From Mycobacterium gordonae (GTDB lineage Bacteria; Actinomycetota; Actinomycetes; Mycobacteriales; Mycobacteriaceae), in contig NZ_LKTM01000001.1 in assembly GCF_001417955.2 (NCBI RefSeq), positions 1-64,000 of the forward strand: a DNA stretch of 64,000 nucleotides, written 5' to 3'. Under the pieces are notes generated by a model. The model did not search any database and had not been told where the DNA came from. It was given only the letters and a program-made list of their open reading frames with translations. Position numbers and translations under genes: made by a program. Shown here in pieces: positions 8,433 through 16,712 of the stretch; positions within the stretch are counted from its first letter, which is position 1; each line of letters begins with the position of its first letter.

Positions 8433-9599
8433 ATGCCGGTCGCGGTGTACGTTGACGCCGTGGCAGCAGACCCGGACGACCGCGATATCGAGGCAGCAGG
8501 ACTCCTCGACAATCTGCATGGGCGGGCCCGTCAAGAGCGTGCGGACCTTGTTCGATGGTTGCTCAGTCGCGGCTTCAACGTCGACCAGATCCGTGGCGAG
8601 TTCAGCCCGATGCTGCTGCCGGCCAATCGCATGATCGGCGATGATGGGACATTGGTCTCGCCGCAGGAGATTTCAGACTCCAGCGGGGTGAATCTGGAGC
8701 TGCTGCGGCGACTGCACAGCGCCGTTGGCCTGGTCCAGTCAGATGACCCCGAGGCGCGCCTGCTATCGCGGGCGGATGCCGAATCTGTATTAGGTGCAGC
8801 ACGATTGGTAGAGATCGGGCTCGATCCCGCGCAGGTGACCTTGATCGGGCGTCTGCTGATGGACGGTCTGACGAATGTCGCGGTGATGATGCGGCAGGCG
8901 GCACTGCACGCAGCGCTGCACCCGGGGGCAACCGAACTCGAGCTCGCTCAAGCCTTCGAGGTGCTGGCGCACGATGCCGAACCGATTCTTGGGCCCATGG
9001 TTGGCGATTTGCTGCGGCTGGCGTTGCGGCATTCCTTTGAGACAGAGGCGATCAACGTATTCGAGCGCACCACTGGTACCTTGCCGGGCGCGCGGCAGGT
9101 CGCGGTGGCCTTCGCCGACTTGGTGGGTTTCACGCGCCTCGGAGAGCAGATACCGCCCGAAGATCTGGGACTGGTGGCCCTGCGATTGGCAGATCTCGCT
9201 CGGACGGTTGTCAAACTGCCAGTTCACTTCGTCAAGACTATTGGCGACGCAGTGATGCTGGTCTGCTCAGATCCGCACAAACTACTGGTGACCATTTTGG
9301 ACCTGGTTGATGCGGCGGCCGCGGATGATTTCCCGCGACTGCGAGCCGGACTCGCGTTCGGACCCGCCGTCAACCGTGCCGGGGACTGGTACGGCAGCCC
9401 GGTCAATCTTGCCAGCAGAGTTACCAGCGCTGCGCCCGCCGGTACGGTGCGGGTAACCGAGACTGCGCGCGATGTAATCGGCGATCCTGGCGACATCCAG
9501 TGGACGCCGGCGCAGGCGCGTCGACTGAAAGGGATACGCGGCGGGGTCCGCCTTTATGGCGCCCGCCGAATTCCCGCCGACGCTAGCCCCGCGCAGTAG
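8433..9599 (+). CDS. Class III adenylyl cyclase with N-terminal regulatory domain (Rv1264/Rv2212-like)
   Basis: A 388-residue protein. Residues about 30-205 match the autoregulatory domain of mycobacterial Rv1264/Rv2212 cyclases (LVRWLLSRGFNVDQIRGEFSPMLLPANRMIGDDG). Residues 222-380 are the class III catalytic domain with all key residues: metal Asp229 and Asp272, Lys268 and Asp318 for adenine, Asn325 and Arg329 for the transition state (FADLVGFT, VKTIGDAVM, GDWYGSPVNLASRV). It should make cAMP as a homodimer; Rv1264 is pH-regulated. The start is uncertain by about 10-25 codons. The 3-prime end overlaps the convergent Rieske gene by 17 bp. Confidence 0.92.
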   Translation: MPVAVYVDAVAADPDDRDIEAAGLLDNLHGRARQERADLVRWLLSRGFNVDQIRGEFSPMLLPANRMIGDDGTLVSPQEISDSSGVNLELLRRLHSAVGLVQSDDPEARLLSRADAESVLGAARLVEIGLDPAQVTLIGRLLMDGLTNVAVMMRQAALHAALHPGATELELAQAFEVLAHDAEPILGPMVGDLLRLALRHSFETEAINVFERTTGTLPGARQVAVAFADLVGFTRLGEQIPPEDLGLVALRLADLARTVVKLPVHFVKTIGDAVMLVCSDPHKLLVTILDLVDAAAADDFPRLRAGLAFGPAVNRAGDWYGSPVNLASRVTSAAPAGTVRVTETARDVIGDPGDIQWTPAQARRLKGIRGGVRLYGARRIPADASPAQ

Positions 9600-10683
9600 T
9601 CGATCGCAAAGGGCTGAGTGCGTCGCTGCGGGTGTTGGGCGCCAGCCCCGGCCGTATTGCTGCATGGCCGGCTTCTCTGGCCAACATCACGCCCACGATG
9701 CGTCGGGCGCGCAATGCTGCGGCGTCCGCCTGGAATTCCACTCCGCCTCGCCACCGATCGTAACCCGAATGCGCGCAGGCCATTTCGAGTATAGCGGTGT
9801 CGCGTTCGGCAACTCCGGACAAGAAGGAGCGCAGGCGAGCGGTCACCTCATCACGATCGGTGTGATAGCTGCGTGATCCCTGCATGAACACGTGAGTCGA
9901 CGTTTCCGTCTCGGGAGTGATGGCGTGTGTCCGGGTAGTGATGTACAGCTCGCCGTTCGCGGTTGCGATCTCCCAGAACTGGCGGTGCATAGCAGGAGAG
10001 ACGAAGGTACCGCTTTCGCGGCGTTGATACGCCACGCCACGGTCGAGTCCGGTCGAGTCGGCTTCCCAATCAGTGAGATGGGCCTGCGGCAGGATCCGAG
10101 TGTAGGAAACGGTGGTTTCGCTCACTTCGACATCGCTGAATGCCGGCATGCTTTCGATTTCCCGAGGGACATCGCGCCTGTGCAGGATCGGGGCGTAGCT
10201 GAAGTCGAGGTAATGTTCATGGACCATCAGGTAATTGGCATTTACGCGCCAGGAATCGGCGAATGTCGCCCAGGCCGGATCGTTGATCCACGGCGTGCGT
10301 GGTGGCTCGCTGCCGGCGGCAGCGGCCGTGGCTCCCAGCCAGATCCACACAAATGGTGGTTGCTCGAGGACGGGGAAAACGCGCACCCGCATGCCCGTCG
10401 GGACTTGGGCTTGCGAGGGAATGTGGACGCACTTGCCGTCGATGTCGTAGGTACATCCGTGGTAACCGCAGACCAGTCGGTCCCCGTCGATACGACTGTG
10501 TGAAAGTGGGAAAGCCCGGTGTGCGCAACGGTTTTCGAAAGCGTTGACGCGTCCGTCCGAACTGCGCCACAGTACTACCTTCTCGCCGAGCAGTCGCCTG
10601 TCCAACGGCGAGCCGGCGACTTCGTCGCCGGTGGCAGCCACATACCAGCACTTCCGCGGGTAGTTGCTCCTGACATTCTTCAC
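9583..10683 (-). CDS. VanA-type Rieske non-heme iron oxygenase, oxygenase component
   Basis: A 366-residue protein with a Rieske [2Fe-2S] site Cys53-x-His55 and Cys72-x2-His75 (CAHR, CGYHGC) and a C-terminal catalytic domain as in vanillate/dicamba-type O-demethylases (FVSPAMHRQFWEIATANGELYITTRTHAITPETE). The usual mononuclear-iron motif D-x2-H-x4-H appears as DFSYAPILH, so Tyr163 replaces the first histidine while Asp160 and His168 are kept. The start overlaps the stop of the VanB-type reductase gene (ATGA), so the two form an enzyme pair. Likely reaction: hydroxylation or demethylation of an aromatic or alicyclic acid. Confidence 0.88.
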   Translation of the reverse strand: MKNVRSNYPRKCWYVAATGDEVAGSPLDRRLLGEKVVLWRSSDGRVNAFENRCAHRAFPLSHSRIDGDRLVCGYHGCTYDIDGKCVHIPSQAQVPTGMRVRVFPVLEQPPFVWIWLGATAAAAGSEPPRTPWINDPAWATFADSWRVNANYLMVHEHYLDFSYAPILHRRDVPREIESMPAFSDVEVSETTVSYTRILPQAHLTDWEADSTGLDRGVAYQRRESGTFVSPAMHRQFWEIATANGELYITTRTHAITPETETSTHVFMQGSRSYHTDRDEVTARLRSFLSGVAERDTAILEMACAHSGYDRWRGGVEFQADAAALRARRIVGVMLAREAGHAAIRPGLAPNTRSDALSPLRSTTARG

Positions 10684-11675
10684 AGGTCCAGCACCAGCCT
10701 TTCGGTGCGCGAGCGCGACACGCAGACCAGCATCACGTCGCCGGCAGCTTGCTCAGCCTCGGTCAGGACCGAGTCACGGTGTTCGGGCGTGCCTTGCAAC
10801 ACCCGCGCTTCACAGGTGCCGCAGACGCCTTCGTAGCAGCTCCCCAGAATCGGAACTCCTGCTTCCTCAAGGACTTCCAGGATCGACTGGTCGGACCCTA
10901 TTTCAAAGGAGACTCCGGAGCGTTGGCACACCACCTCGAACTGCTCGAGTGCTTCAGTGGCTTCTCCCGCTGCCAGCGTCTTGGCGGCGAATCTTTCGAT
11001 ATGGAGTCGCCCTGCCGGCCAGTGGGCGCAGTGCTGTTCCACGGCGTCGAGCAGCGCTTCGGGCCCGCAGCAGTACACCAACGTGTTGTCGTCGGGCTCC
11101 TTGAGAAGCGATTCCAGGTCCAGCAGACCAAGTTCGTCCTGAGGCCACACGGTCACTCGGCTGGGGAAGCGCTCGGCCAGCTCGTCCGCAAATGCCATGG
11201 ACGCCTTGGTCCTTCCACCGTAGAGCAGTGTCCACTCGGTGCCGGCGCGTTGTGCGGCCTCAAGCATCGCGAGGATCGGTGTGATACCGATTCCTCCCGC
11301 GATGAACCGGTAGTGCTGAGCATCGACCAGCGGAAAATGGTTGCGAGGACCACGCACTCGTACCGTGGCGCCTTCGTGAAGCTCCTCGTGGACATAGCGG
11401 GAACCGCCGCGACTGTTCGGATCGAGCAGGATCCCGACGCGCCAGATCCCGGAATTGCGTGGATCACCGCACAACGAGTATTGACGGGTCAGGCCGTCGT
11501 CGAGCAACAGGTCGATGTGGGCTCCGGGTTCCCAACGCGGCAGTTCCTCGTTCTCTGGGTGGGCAAGGTCAAGCACCACGACACCCTCTGCCGGCGTGCT
11601 GCGGCAGCGAACGACGAGTTCGGTTGTGAATTCATGGACGTTCGCACCGGGCGTGGTGACAGCGGGGGCAGACAT
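10680..11675 (-). CDS. VanB-type oxygenase reductase (FMN/NAD + [2Fe-2S])
   Basis: This 331-residue protein has a ferredoxin-reductase-like flavin domain (RQYSLCG near residue 65), an NAD-binding domain (GGIGITPILAMLEAA, YCCGPEALLDAV) and a C-terminal plant-type [2Fe-2S] domain with Cys280, Cys285, Cys288 and Cys318 (CYEGVCGTC ... VCVS). This order is typical of phthalate-dioxygenase-reductase/VanB proteins, which pass electrons from NADH to a one-component Rieske oxygenase. The ATG at 11675 is chosen because residues upstream of it show no family similarity. It overlaps its oxygenase gene by 4 bp. Confidence 0.92.
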   Translation of the reverse strand: MSAPAVTTPGANVHEFTTELVVRCRSTPAEGVVVLDLAHPENEELPRWEPGAHIDLLLDDGLTRQYSLCGDPRNSGIWRVGILLDPNSRGGSRYVHEELHEGATVRVRGPRNHFPLVDAQHYRFIAGGIGITPILAMLEAAQRAGTEWTLLYGGRTKASMAFADELAERFPSRVTVWPQDELGLLDLESLLKEPDDNTLVYCCGPEALLDAVEQHCAHWPAGRLHIERFAAKTLAAGEATEALEQFEVVCQRSGVSFEIGSDQSILEVLEEAGVPILGSCYEGVCGTCEARVLQGTPEHRDSVLTEAEQAAGDVMLVCVSRSRTERLVLDL

Positions 11676-11710
11676 GGTTACGTGCTCCGATACCGCGAGG
11701 TGGCCAGAAA

Positions 11711-13174
11711 CTAGCCATTGCCCGCCGGACGCGGCAGGTAGACGGTCTTGTACACCTGGAACGGGTCGAGCCCCTCCGGACCGAGTTCGCGCCCCATGCC
11801 GCTCTGCTTGATTCCCCCGAAGGGGGCGACGGGATCGTTGACGTAGTGGTTGACCCCAACCGTCCCGGACTGAACGCGGCGGGCGACGTTGGCCGCTCGT
11901 TCGGGATTCGATGACCACACGCTCCCGCCGAGGCCGTAGATGCTGTCGTTGGCGATTGCCACGGCTTCTTGTTCGTCGGAGTAGGGGATCAGCGACAGCA
12001 CCGGCCCGAAGATCTCTTCGCGTGCCACGGTCGCGTTGTTGTCCAGGTCGGCGAAGATCGTGGGTTCGAGGAACCAGCCGCGGTCGAATCCTGCCGGCCG
12101 CGCACCGCCAGTGGTCAGTCGGGCGCCCTCATTCTTGCCTTTGGCGATGTAGCCTTCGACGCGCTCCCGCTGTCGCTTCGACACCAACGGACCGATCTTG
12201 GTCTCGGGATCGAGAGGATCTCCGATCGCCAGCGAGCGGGTCAGATCGGTTATCGCGTCGACGATTTCGTTGTATCGGCTGCGGGGGGCCAGCACCCGGG
12301 TGCTGAGCCAGCAGATCTGACCGTTGTTGAGCAGGGTGGACCCGAACAACTGCTCCAGGGAGGCCGCCAGATCGACGTCGTCGAGGACGATCGCGGCGGA
12401 CTTGCCGCCGAGTTCCAGGGTCACCGGCCGCAGCAGCCGCCCGCAGGTCTCGGCGATCCAGCGGCCTGCCTCGGTGGAGCCCGTGAACGAGACCTTGTCG
12501 ACGTCGGGATGCTGCACCAGGTATGCGCCTACCTCGCGGCCGCCCGGGACCACGTTGAGTACTCCCTCGGGCAGGCCCGCTGCGGCTGCGGCCTCTGCCA
12601 TTAGGAAAGCATCGAGCACGGTTTCCTCGGCCGGTTTGAGTACGACGCAGCAGCCGGCCGCCAATGCCGGTGCGAGCTTGAGGAACGAGATTCCTTGCGG
12701 GACGTTCCAGGGCACGATCGCGCCGACGACGCCGACGGGCTGCTTGGACACCAGCGCGGTTCCGCCGAGCATGCCCGGCCGGGCGTCCTCGGCTGGTGCA
12801 CTGGTCATCAGGTCGCTGTAATAGCGCAGTAGCAGCGGCGGAAATCCCGCCTCGAACTGCTGGGCCAGCCAGATCGGCATCCCGTTCTGCATCGACACGC
12901 GACGCGCCGTTTCGGCACCGCGGGCTTCCAGTTCCACCGCGAACCGTTCGAGAACGTCGGCACGCTCCTTGGGGTCCCAGGTGGACCACCCGTCGGGCGC
13001 GTTGAACGCGGACTTCGCCGCTGCCACGGCAACGTCGATATCGGCCTCACTGCCTCTGGGCACCGAACCGATCCGCTCTTCGGTGGTCGCGGAATGGACC
13101 CCGATGGTGTCGTGGCCGGCGGGCGCGGTCCACGTACCGCCGATGTAAAGCTGCGGGTAATCGATTGTTGTCAT
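11711..13174 (-). CDS. NAD(P)-dependent aldehyde dehydrogenase
   Basis: A 487-residue enzyme of normal length. Catalytic Cys288 (NNGQICWLSTRV), general base Glu255 (LELGGKSAA), Asn157 (PWNVPQ) and Lys180 (KPAEE) are all present. The N-terminus MTTIDYPQLYIGGTWTAPAG is typical. It lies 15 bp after a P450 gene and 35 bp before the reductase gene on the same strand, which suggests oxidation of an aldehyde made by the P450 and alcohol dehydrogenase steps to a carboxylic acid. Specific substrate unknown. Confidence 0.94.
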   Translation of the reverse strand: MTTIDYPQLYIGGTWTAPAGHDTIGVHSATTEERIGSVPRGSEADIDVAVAAAKSAFNAPDGWSTWDPKERADVLERFAVELEARGAETARRVSMQNGMPIWLAQQFEAGFPPLLLRYYSDLMTSAPAEDARPGMLGGTALVSKQPVGVVGAIVPWNVPQGISFLKLAPALAAGCCVVLKPAEETVLDAFLMAEAAAAAGLPEGVLNVVPGGREVGAYLVQHPDVDKVSFTGSTEAGRWIAETCGRLLRPVTLELGGKSAAIVLDDVDLAASLEQLFGSTLLNNGQICWLSTRVLAPRSRYNEIVDAITDLTRSLAIGDPLDPETKIGPLVSKRQRERVEGYIAKGKNEGARLTTGGARPAGFDRGWFLEPTIFADLDNNATVAREEIFGPVLSLIPYSDEQEAVAIANDSIYGLGGSVWSSNPERAANVARRVQSGTVGVNHYVNDPVAPFGGIKQSGMGRELGPEGLDPFQVYKTVYLPRPAGNG

Positions 13175-13189
13175 TGTCGTTTCGGCCGA

Positions 13190-14521
13190 TCAGGAGATGG
13201 TGACTTTGGCGGGCAAGTGCTTGAGGCCGCCAACGAAGTTGGTCTGCGTCACGCTGCCGGGTCCGAGTACCTCGATCGATTCCAGGCGGGGCAGCAGCTC
13301 CTCGAACATCACTTTGAGTTCCTGCTTGGCCAGGTGCTGGCCCACACAGGTGTGGGCACCGAAGCCGAACGCGAGGTGATTGTTGGGCTTGCGGTTGATG
13401 TCGAATTCGTCGGGGTGGTCGAAGACCTCCTCGTCGCGGCAGCCGGACTGGAACAGCGGCATTACCCGGTCACCGGCTTTGATGATCTGGCCGCCCAACT
13501 CGAAGTCCGTCAATGCCCGGCGCATGAAGTGCTTGACCGGCGCCACGTACCGCAAACCCTCCTGGATGAGGTCCGGCACAAGACTCGGGTCTGCTTTGAC
13601 TCTGGCCAGCACCTCAGGGTGTAGGGCCAGCTGCTGCAACGTGCCGGCCAGGGTCGCCGAGGTGGTGTCATGCCCCGCGGTGAAAATGGCTGTGTACCAG
13701 CCGTATACGAAAGACTTGGGCCAGTATTCACCGTCGGCCCCTTTGGCGCAGGCGACCACCGAGGCCAGGTCGTCGCGGGGGTGGGCGCGGCGGTCTTCGA
13801 CGAGGGTGTCGAAGTAGCCGAAGAAGTCCTGGATGGTGGCCGCCCACTGTTGGGCCATCGCTTCCGGCGAGAGCGGCTCGACGTCCTCGCGCTGATGTTC
13901 CGGATCGGCAGTGCCGAAGAACTCCTGGGTGAGAGCCATCATCCGCGGCTCGTCCTCCGGCGGCACCCCGACCAGCGTCATTACCACGTGTAGCGGGTAG
14001 CCCAACGCCCAGTCATCGACAAGGTCGATCTCGCCGCGCGCAGACAGTCCTTTGAGCTTCTCGATCGATTCCTTCGCCAGGTCCCGGATCTGGGCTTCCA
14101 TCTTCTTCACCGACGGCGGCTTGAAATAGCCGAAGGCCATGTTCTTGGCCTGGGTGTGCTCGGGCGGGTCGATGTAGGGCAGCGCATCGAGGATGCGCAG
14201 GCTACCGCCGAGGAGCTGCTTGGTGAACTCGTCGCCGGCGAGGTTCTGCAGGATCGGGTTGTGCGAACCGGGGTTCTCGGAGCCGCCGCCGGCTGCGAAG
14301 ACCTCCGAGAGACTCTCCACCGCCTGGATGTCTGCGTGTTTGCTGACCAACCAGATCGGGTCGTAGCCCTCGACGACCGCTTTTGCCACCGGCATGTTGT
14401 CACGCAACCACTTGTAGGCTTCGTGCAGCGCGGTGAGATCTGCGTGTCCTTCAGGGAGCACGATCCTGCGTGCGACCTCGTCGGGTGCAACGGCTGATGC
14501 GGTTTCTTGGGTGGTCGTCAT
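13190..14521 (-). CDS. Cytochrome P450
   Basis: A 443-residue bacterial P450: I-helix [13 protein letters not shown]-helix EGLRY, and heme loop [10 protein letters not shown] with axial Cys392. The start at 14521 ([11 protein letters not shown]) has an AGGAGG site 9 bp upstream. It heads a P450-ALDH-VanB-VanA run on the minus strand. No ferredoxin or ferredoxin reductase gene is adjacent, so redox partners must come from elsewhere. The 42-bp duplicated element with a palindrome lies about 110 bp upstream and probably controls it. Confidence 0.94.
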   Translation of the reverse strand: MTTTQETASAVAPDEVARRIVLPEGHADLTALHEAYKWLRDNMPVAKAVVEGYDPIWLVSKHADIQAVESLSEVFAAGGGSENPGSHNPILQNLAGDEFTKQLLGGSLRILDALPYIDPPEHTQAKNMAFGYFKPPSVKKMEAQIRDLAKESIEKLKGLSARGEIDLVDDWALGYPLHVVMTLVGVPPEDEPRMMALTQEFFGTADPEHQREDVEPLSPEAMAQQWAATIQDFFGYFDTLVEDRRAHPRDDLASVVACAKGADGEYWPKSFVYGWYTAIFTAGHDTTSATLAGTLQQLALHPEVLARVKADPSLVPDLIQEGLRYVAPVKHFMRRALTDFELGGQIIKAGDRVMPLFQSGCRDEEVFDHPDEFDINRKPNNHLAFGFGAHTCVGQHLAKQELKVMFEELLPRLESIEVLGPGSVTQTNFVGGLKHLPAKVTIS

Positions 14522-14623
14522 CTCGGATGTCCTCCTAATGCCCGGGATAGCCACCATGGCTGCCCGCGGCACGTCCTGGCGGGGTGCTGGTGAGTTAAGT
14601 CTCATCGCGAGGGGCTTCCCTAT

Positions 14624-14665
14624 GCGTCACCATGACGGGGGGTCATCGCTCCCACATTGGGGGTA
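14624..14665 (-). promoter_or_regulatory. 42-bp duplicated regulatory element, copy 1 (upstream of P450)
   Basis: This 42-bp stretch is repeated at 15122-15163 with three mismatches. Its core is ATGACGGGGGGTCAT (14632-14646), an inverted repeat ATGAC-N5-GTCAT. The core lies 111 bp upstream of the P450 start. Similar distance and orientation in both copies points to a shared transcription-factor site. Confidence 0.7.
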
Positions 14666-14683
14666 GTGGGGCAGTTGGCGGGA

Positions 14684-15013
14684 TCAATCCGCCGGGCAGC
14701 CGTCGTTGATCCATTGCTCGATTTCGCTGATCGACTCTGCAGGGACGGGGTCCAGGTAGGCGGGCATACGGGGGGTCACCGCGCCAACCGGCGGGTCATC
14801 CAGGTCAGAGCCAAACGGCGCCTCGCCTTTCAACGACAACACCAGGCTTGAGTTAGCTCCGTCACCGAGTATCACGAGTTTTCTTCCGCCGACTTTCATT
14901 TCGACGAACCGGTCGCGCGTGACGTCCCGCCAGAACGGGCCGTGCGAGGCGACATCGGCATCAGGGCCGCCGACCGAGTTGTCGAGGATTTCGATGACGT
15001 CCTTGAAGTTCAT
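14684..15013 (-). CDS. Small conserved-looking protein of unknown function (possible heme-less cytochrome-c-like domain)
   Basis: A 109-residue soluble protein starting MNFKDVIEILDNSVGGPDADVA with a GGGC-type ribosome site. It has no signal peptide. The second half (LVLSLKGEAPFGSDLDDPP ... RMPAYLDPVPAESISEIEQWINDGCPAD) resembles the distal part of cytochrome-c-like domains, where a RMP..., IxxWI.DGCP pattern is common, but there is no CxxCH heme site. It has its own copy of the 42-bp regulatory element and sits between two P450 genes, so a role with those oxidations is likely. I do not recognise a defined function. Confidence 0.75.
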   Translation of the reverse strand: MNFKDVIEILDNSVGGPDADVASHGPFWRDVTRDRFVEMKVGGRKLVILGDGANSSLVLSLKGEAPFGSDLDDPPVGAVTPRMPAYLDPVPAESISEIEQWINDGCPAD

Positions 15014-15121
15014 GATGCCCTTTCCCAGGATTGCCGGATGGCCGTCGAGGCGCACATGCACGGCGACGTGAAGGCGACGGCACTGGCGCTCTCAAGTCTT
15101 AGCGTGATCGACGTTCTTCGC

Positions 15122-15163
15122 GCGTCACCATGACGGGGGGTCATCGCTCCCGCGTTGGAGGTA
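15122..15163 (-). promoter_or_regulatory. 42-bp duplicated regulatory element, copy 2 (upstream of small protein)
   Basis: Second copy of the 14624-14665 element. The palindromic core ATGACGGGGGGTCAT is identical at 15130-15144 and lies 117 bp upstream of the small-protein start, close to the 111 bp seen for copy 1. The flanking GCGTCACC and TCGCTCCC are also conserved. Confidence 0.7.
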
Positions 15164-15218
15164 AGAGCGAGACTCGCTTAACACCAGTCAGTGTCAAATC
15201 AATTGGGGCCCAATTGTT

Positions 15219-16481
15219 TCAACGGCGCTCGGGCGTCCAGGTCGCCGGCAGGCGCTTGACACCGTTCATGAAGTTCGACCGCAATAGCTCTGGTTCGCCC
15301 GCCTGCAAGTTCTTCATTCGCATGTAGACCTGCCGCATCTGAGCCTTCAGGACCGCCTTGCCCAGCGCGTGGCCGATGCAGTAGTGCGGACCCCCGCCGC
15401 CGAACGCCTGGTGTGGATTGTGCTTTTGGGTGCGGCTGATGTCGAATGTGTCGGGGTTTTCGAAAACGTCCTCGTCACGGTTGCCGGAGATGTACCACAT
15501 CACCACCTTGTCGCCCTCCTTGATGGTGACGTCACCCAGTTCGTAGTCGCGCAGGGCGGTGCGGCGAAAGTGCATCAGCGGCGGCTCCATGCGCAGCGAC
15601 TCGTTGACGGCATCATCTGCGCGGCCGTCGAAATCCTGCATCAGATAGGCGAGTTGGTCAGGGTTGCGCTGGAACAGGGTGACAACGTGTGCCATGGCGT
15701 GCCGGGTGGTGTCGTTGGCGCCGGCGGCGAGCAGCGCGAAGAAAACTCCGACTTCTTCGGTGGTCAGCTTGTGACCCTCGTACTCCGCCTGGGCCACCCA
15801 CGTGAGCAGGTCCTCGCCCGGATTCTGCTTGCGATCCTTGGCAAGTTCCAGTGCGAGCGTCGACAGCTTGCTTGAAGCGTCTGCGAACACCATCAACGGG
15901 GAGCCGATGTGGGCCCATTCGGGGTCGGCCCACCCGGCGAACTGCTCGGCGGCGTCCATCACGTACTGAATGTGGTCTGGGTCGTGGATGCCCATGAAGT
16001 TGGCGAATACCCGGCCGGGAACTTCTTTGGTGATCAATTCGCACAGGTCCCCCTCGCCCAGAGGGGCGACATTGTCGATGATCTTCGCCACGAGGCCGTT
16101 GATCTGATCGACCATCCGGTTGATATTGCGGGGGGCGAATGCGACGTTGACGATGTTGCGCATCTCGGTGTGTCGAGGCGGGTCGGTCACGATGAACGAC
16201 AGCATTGTCTCCAATTGGGGGAAGTCATCGATGAACACGCCCTGGGCGGAGCTGAAAACCTGGGGATTGCGCGACACTTCCTGGATGTCGTGGTGCTTGA
16301 CCACCGACCAGAATCCCTTGGCGTTGTCGAGGTTAGGATCGAGCGCTTCGGGCGCATCATTCCAGCTGATCGGCCGATTCTCCCGAAGCCACTTGAAGGT
16401 CTGGTGATGTTCGGCGCGAGGCCGATCCCAGAATGCCAACTTGTTCAGATCGGTTCGGACACCTTCATCGGTTAGAGCCAT
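15219..16481 (-). CDS. Cytochrome P450 (CYP124/125/142-like group)
   Basis: A 420-residue P450 with I-helix AAGANDTTRHAMAH, K-helix ESLRMEPP, FRRTALRDYELGD and heme loop FGGGGPHYCIGHALG with Cys368. The GxHYCIG loop and AGNDTTR-type I-helix fit the mycobacterial CYP124/125/142-like clade that oxidises sterol side chains, branched lipids or terpenoids; this is a family-level guess. Starts at 16481, 16487 and 16493 are all in frame; 16481 (MALTDEGVRTDLN) matches usual length. It is divergent from the NDMA-type alcohol dehydrogenase, which is well placed to act on its product. Confidence 0.92.
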   Translation of the reverse strand: MALTDEGVRTDLNKLAFWDRPRAEHHQTFKWLRENRPISWNDAPEALDPNLDNAKGFWSVVKHHDIQEVSRNPQVFSSAQGVFIDDFPQLETMLSFIVTDPPRHTEMRNIVNVAFAPRNINRMVDQINGLVAKIIDNVAPLGEGDLCELITKEVPGRVFANFMGIHDPDHIQYVMDAAEQFAGWADPEWAHIGSPLMVFADASSKLSTLALELAKDRKQNPGEDLLTWVAQAEYEGHKLTTEEVGVFFALLAAGANDTTRHAMAHVVTLFQRNPDQLAYLMQDFDGRADDAVNESLRMEPPLMHFRRTALRDYELGDVTIKEGDKVVMWYISGNRDEDVFENPDTFDISRTQKHNPHQAFGGGGPHYCIGHALGKAVLKAQMRQVYMRMKNLQAGEPELLRSNFMNGVKRLPATWTPERR

Positions 16482-16712
16482 GACCATTCCCATCGTCGTG
16501 ATTGCCGATGTGCAGGATCGGCGCCCTAACAGCCGACGGTAGGTCGCTGTGACCCCCGACACCTCTCCCCTCCGAGCCAACTTCCCTATCCCGAGATCGG
16601 TATTTCTGCTGGTGGCCGTCTCGATGAAGGCAGCAAAAACACCCCGTAGGGGAGATGCGCCGCAAACCCCGGACATGAAAACAATCGGTGACCCGAGATG
16701 GAGGTTCTGCAC
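16482..16712. promoter_or_regulatory. Divergent promoter region between P450 and alcohol dehydrogenase
   Basis: A 231-bp non-coding gap feeding genes on both strands. It contains GTGACCCCCGACAC (16549-16562), which loosely resembles the reverse of the palindrome at 14632 and 15130, and CCCCGTAGGGG near 16643. Neither is a firm site. No gene is seen here. Confidence 0.4.
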
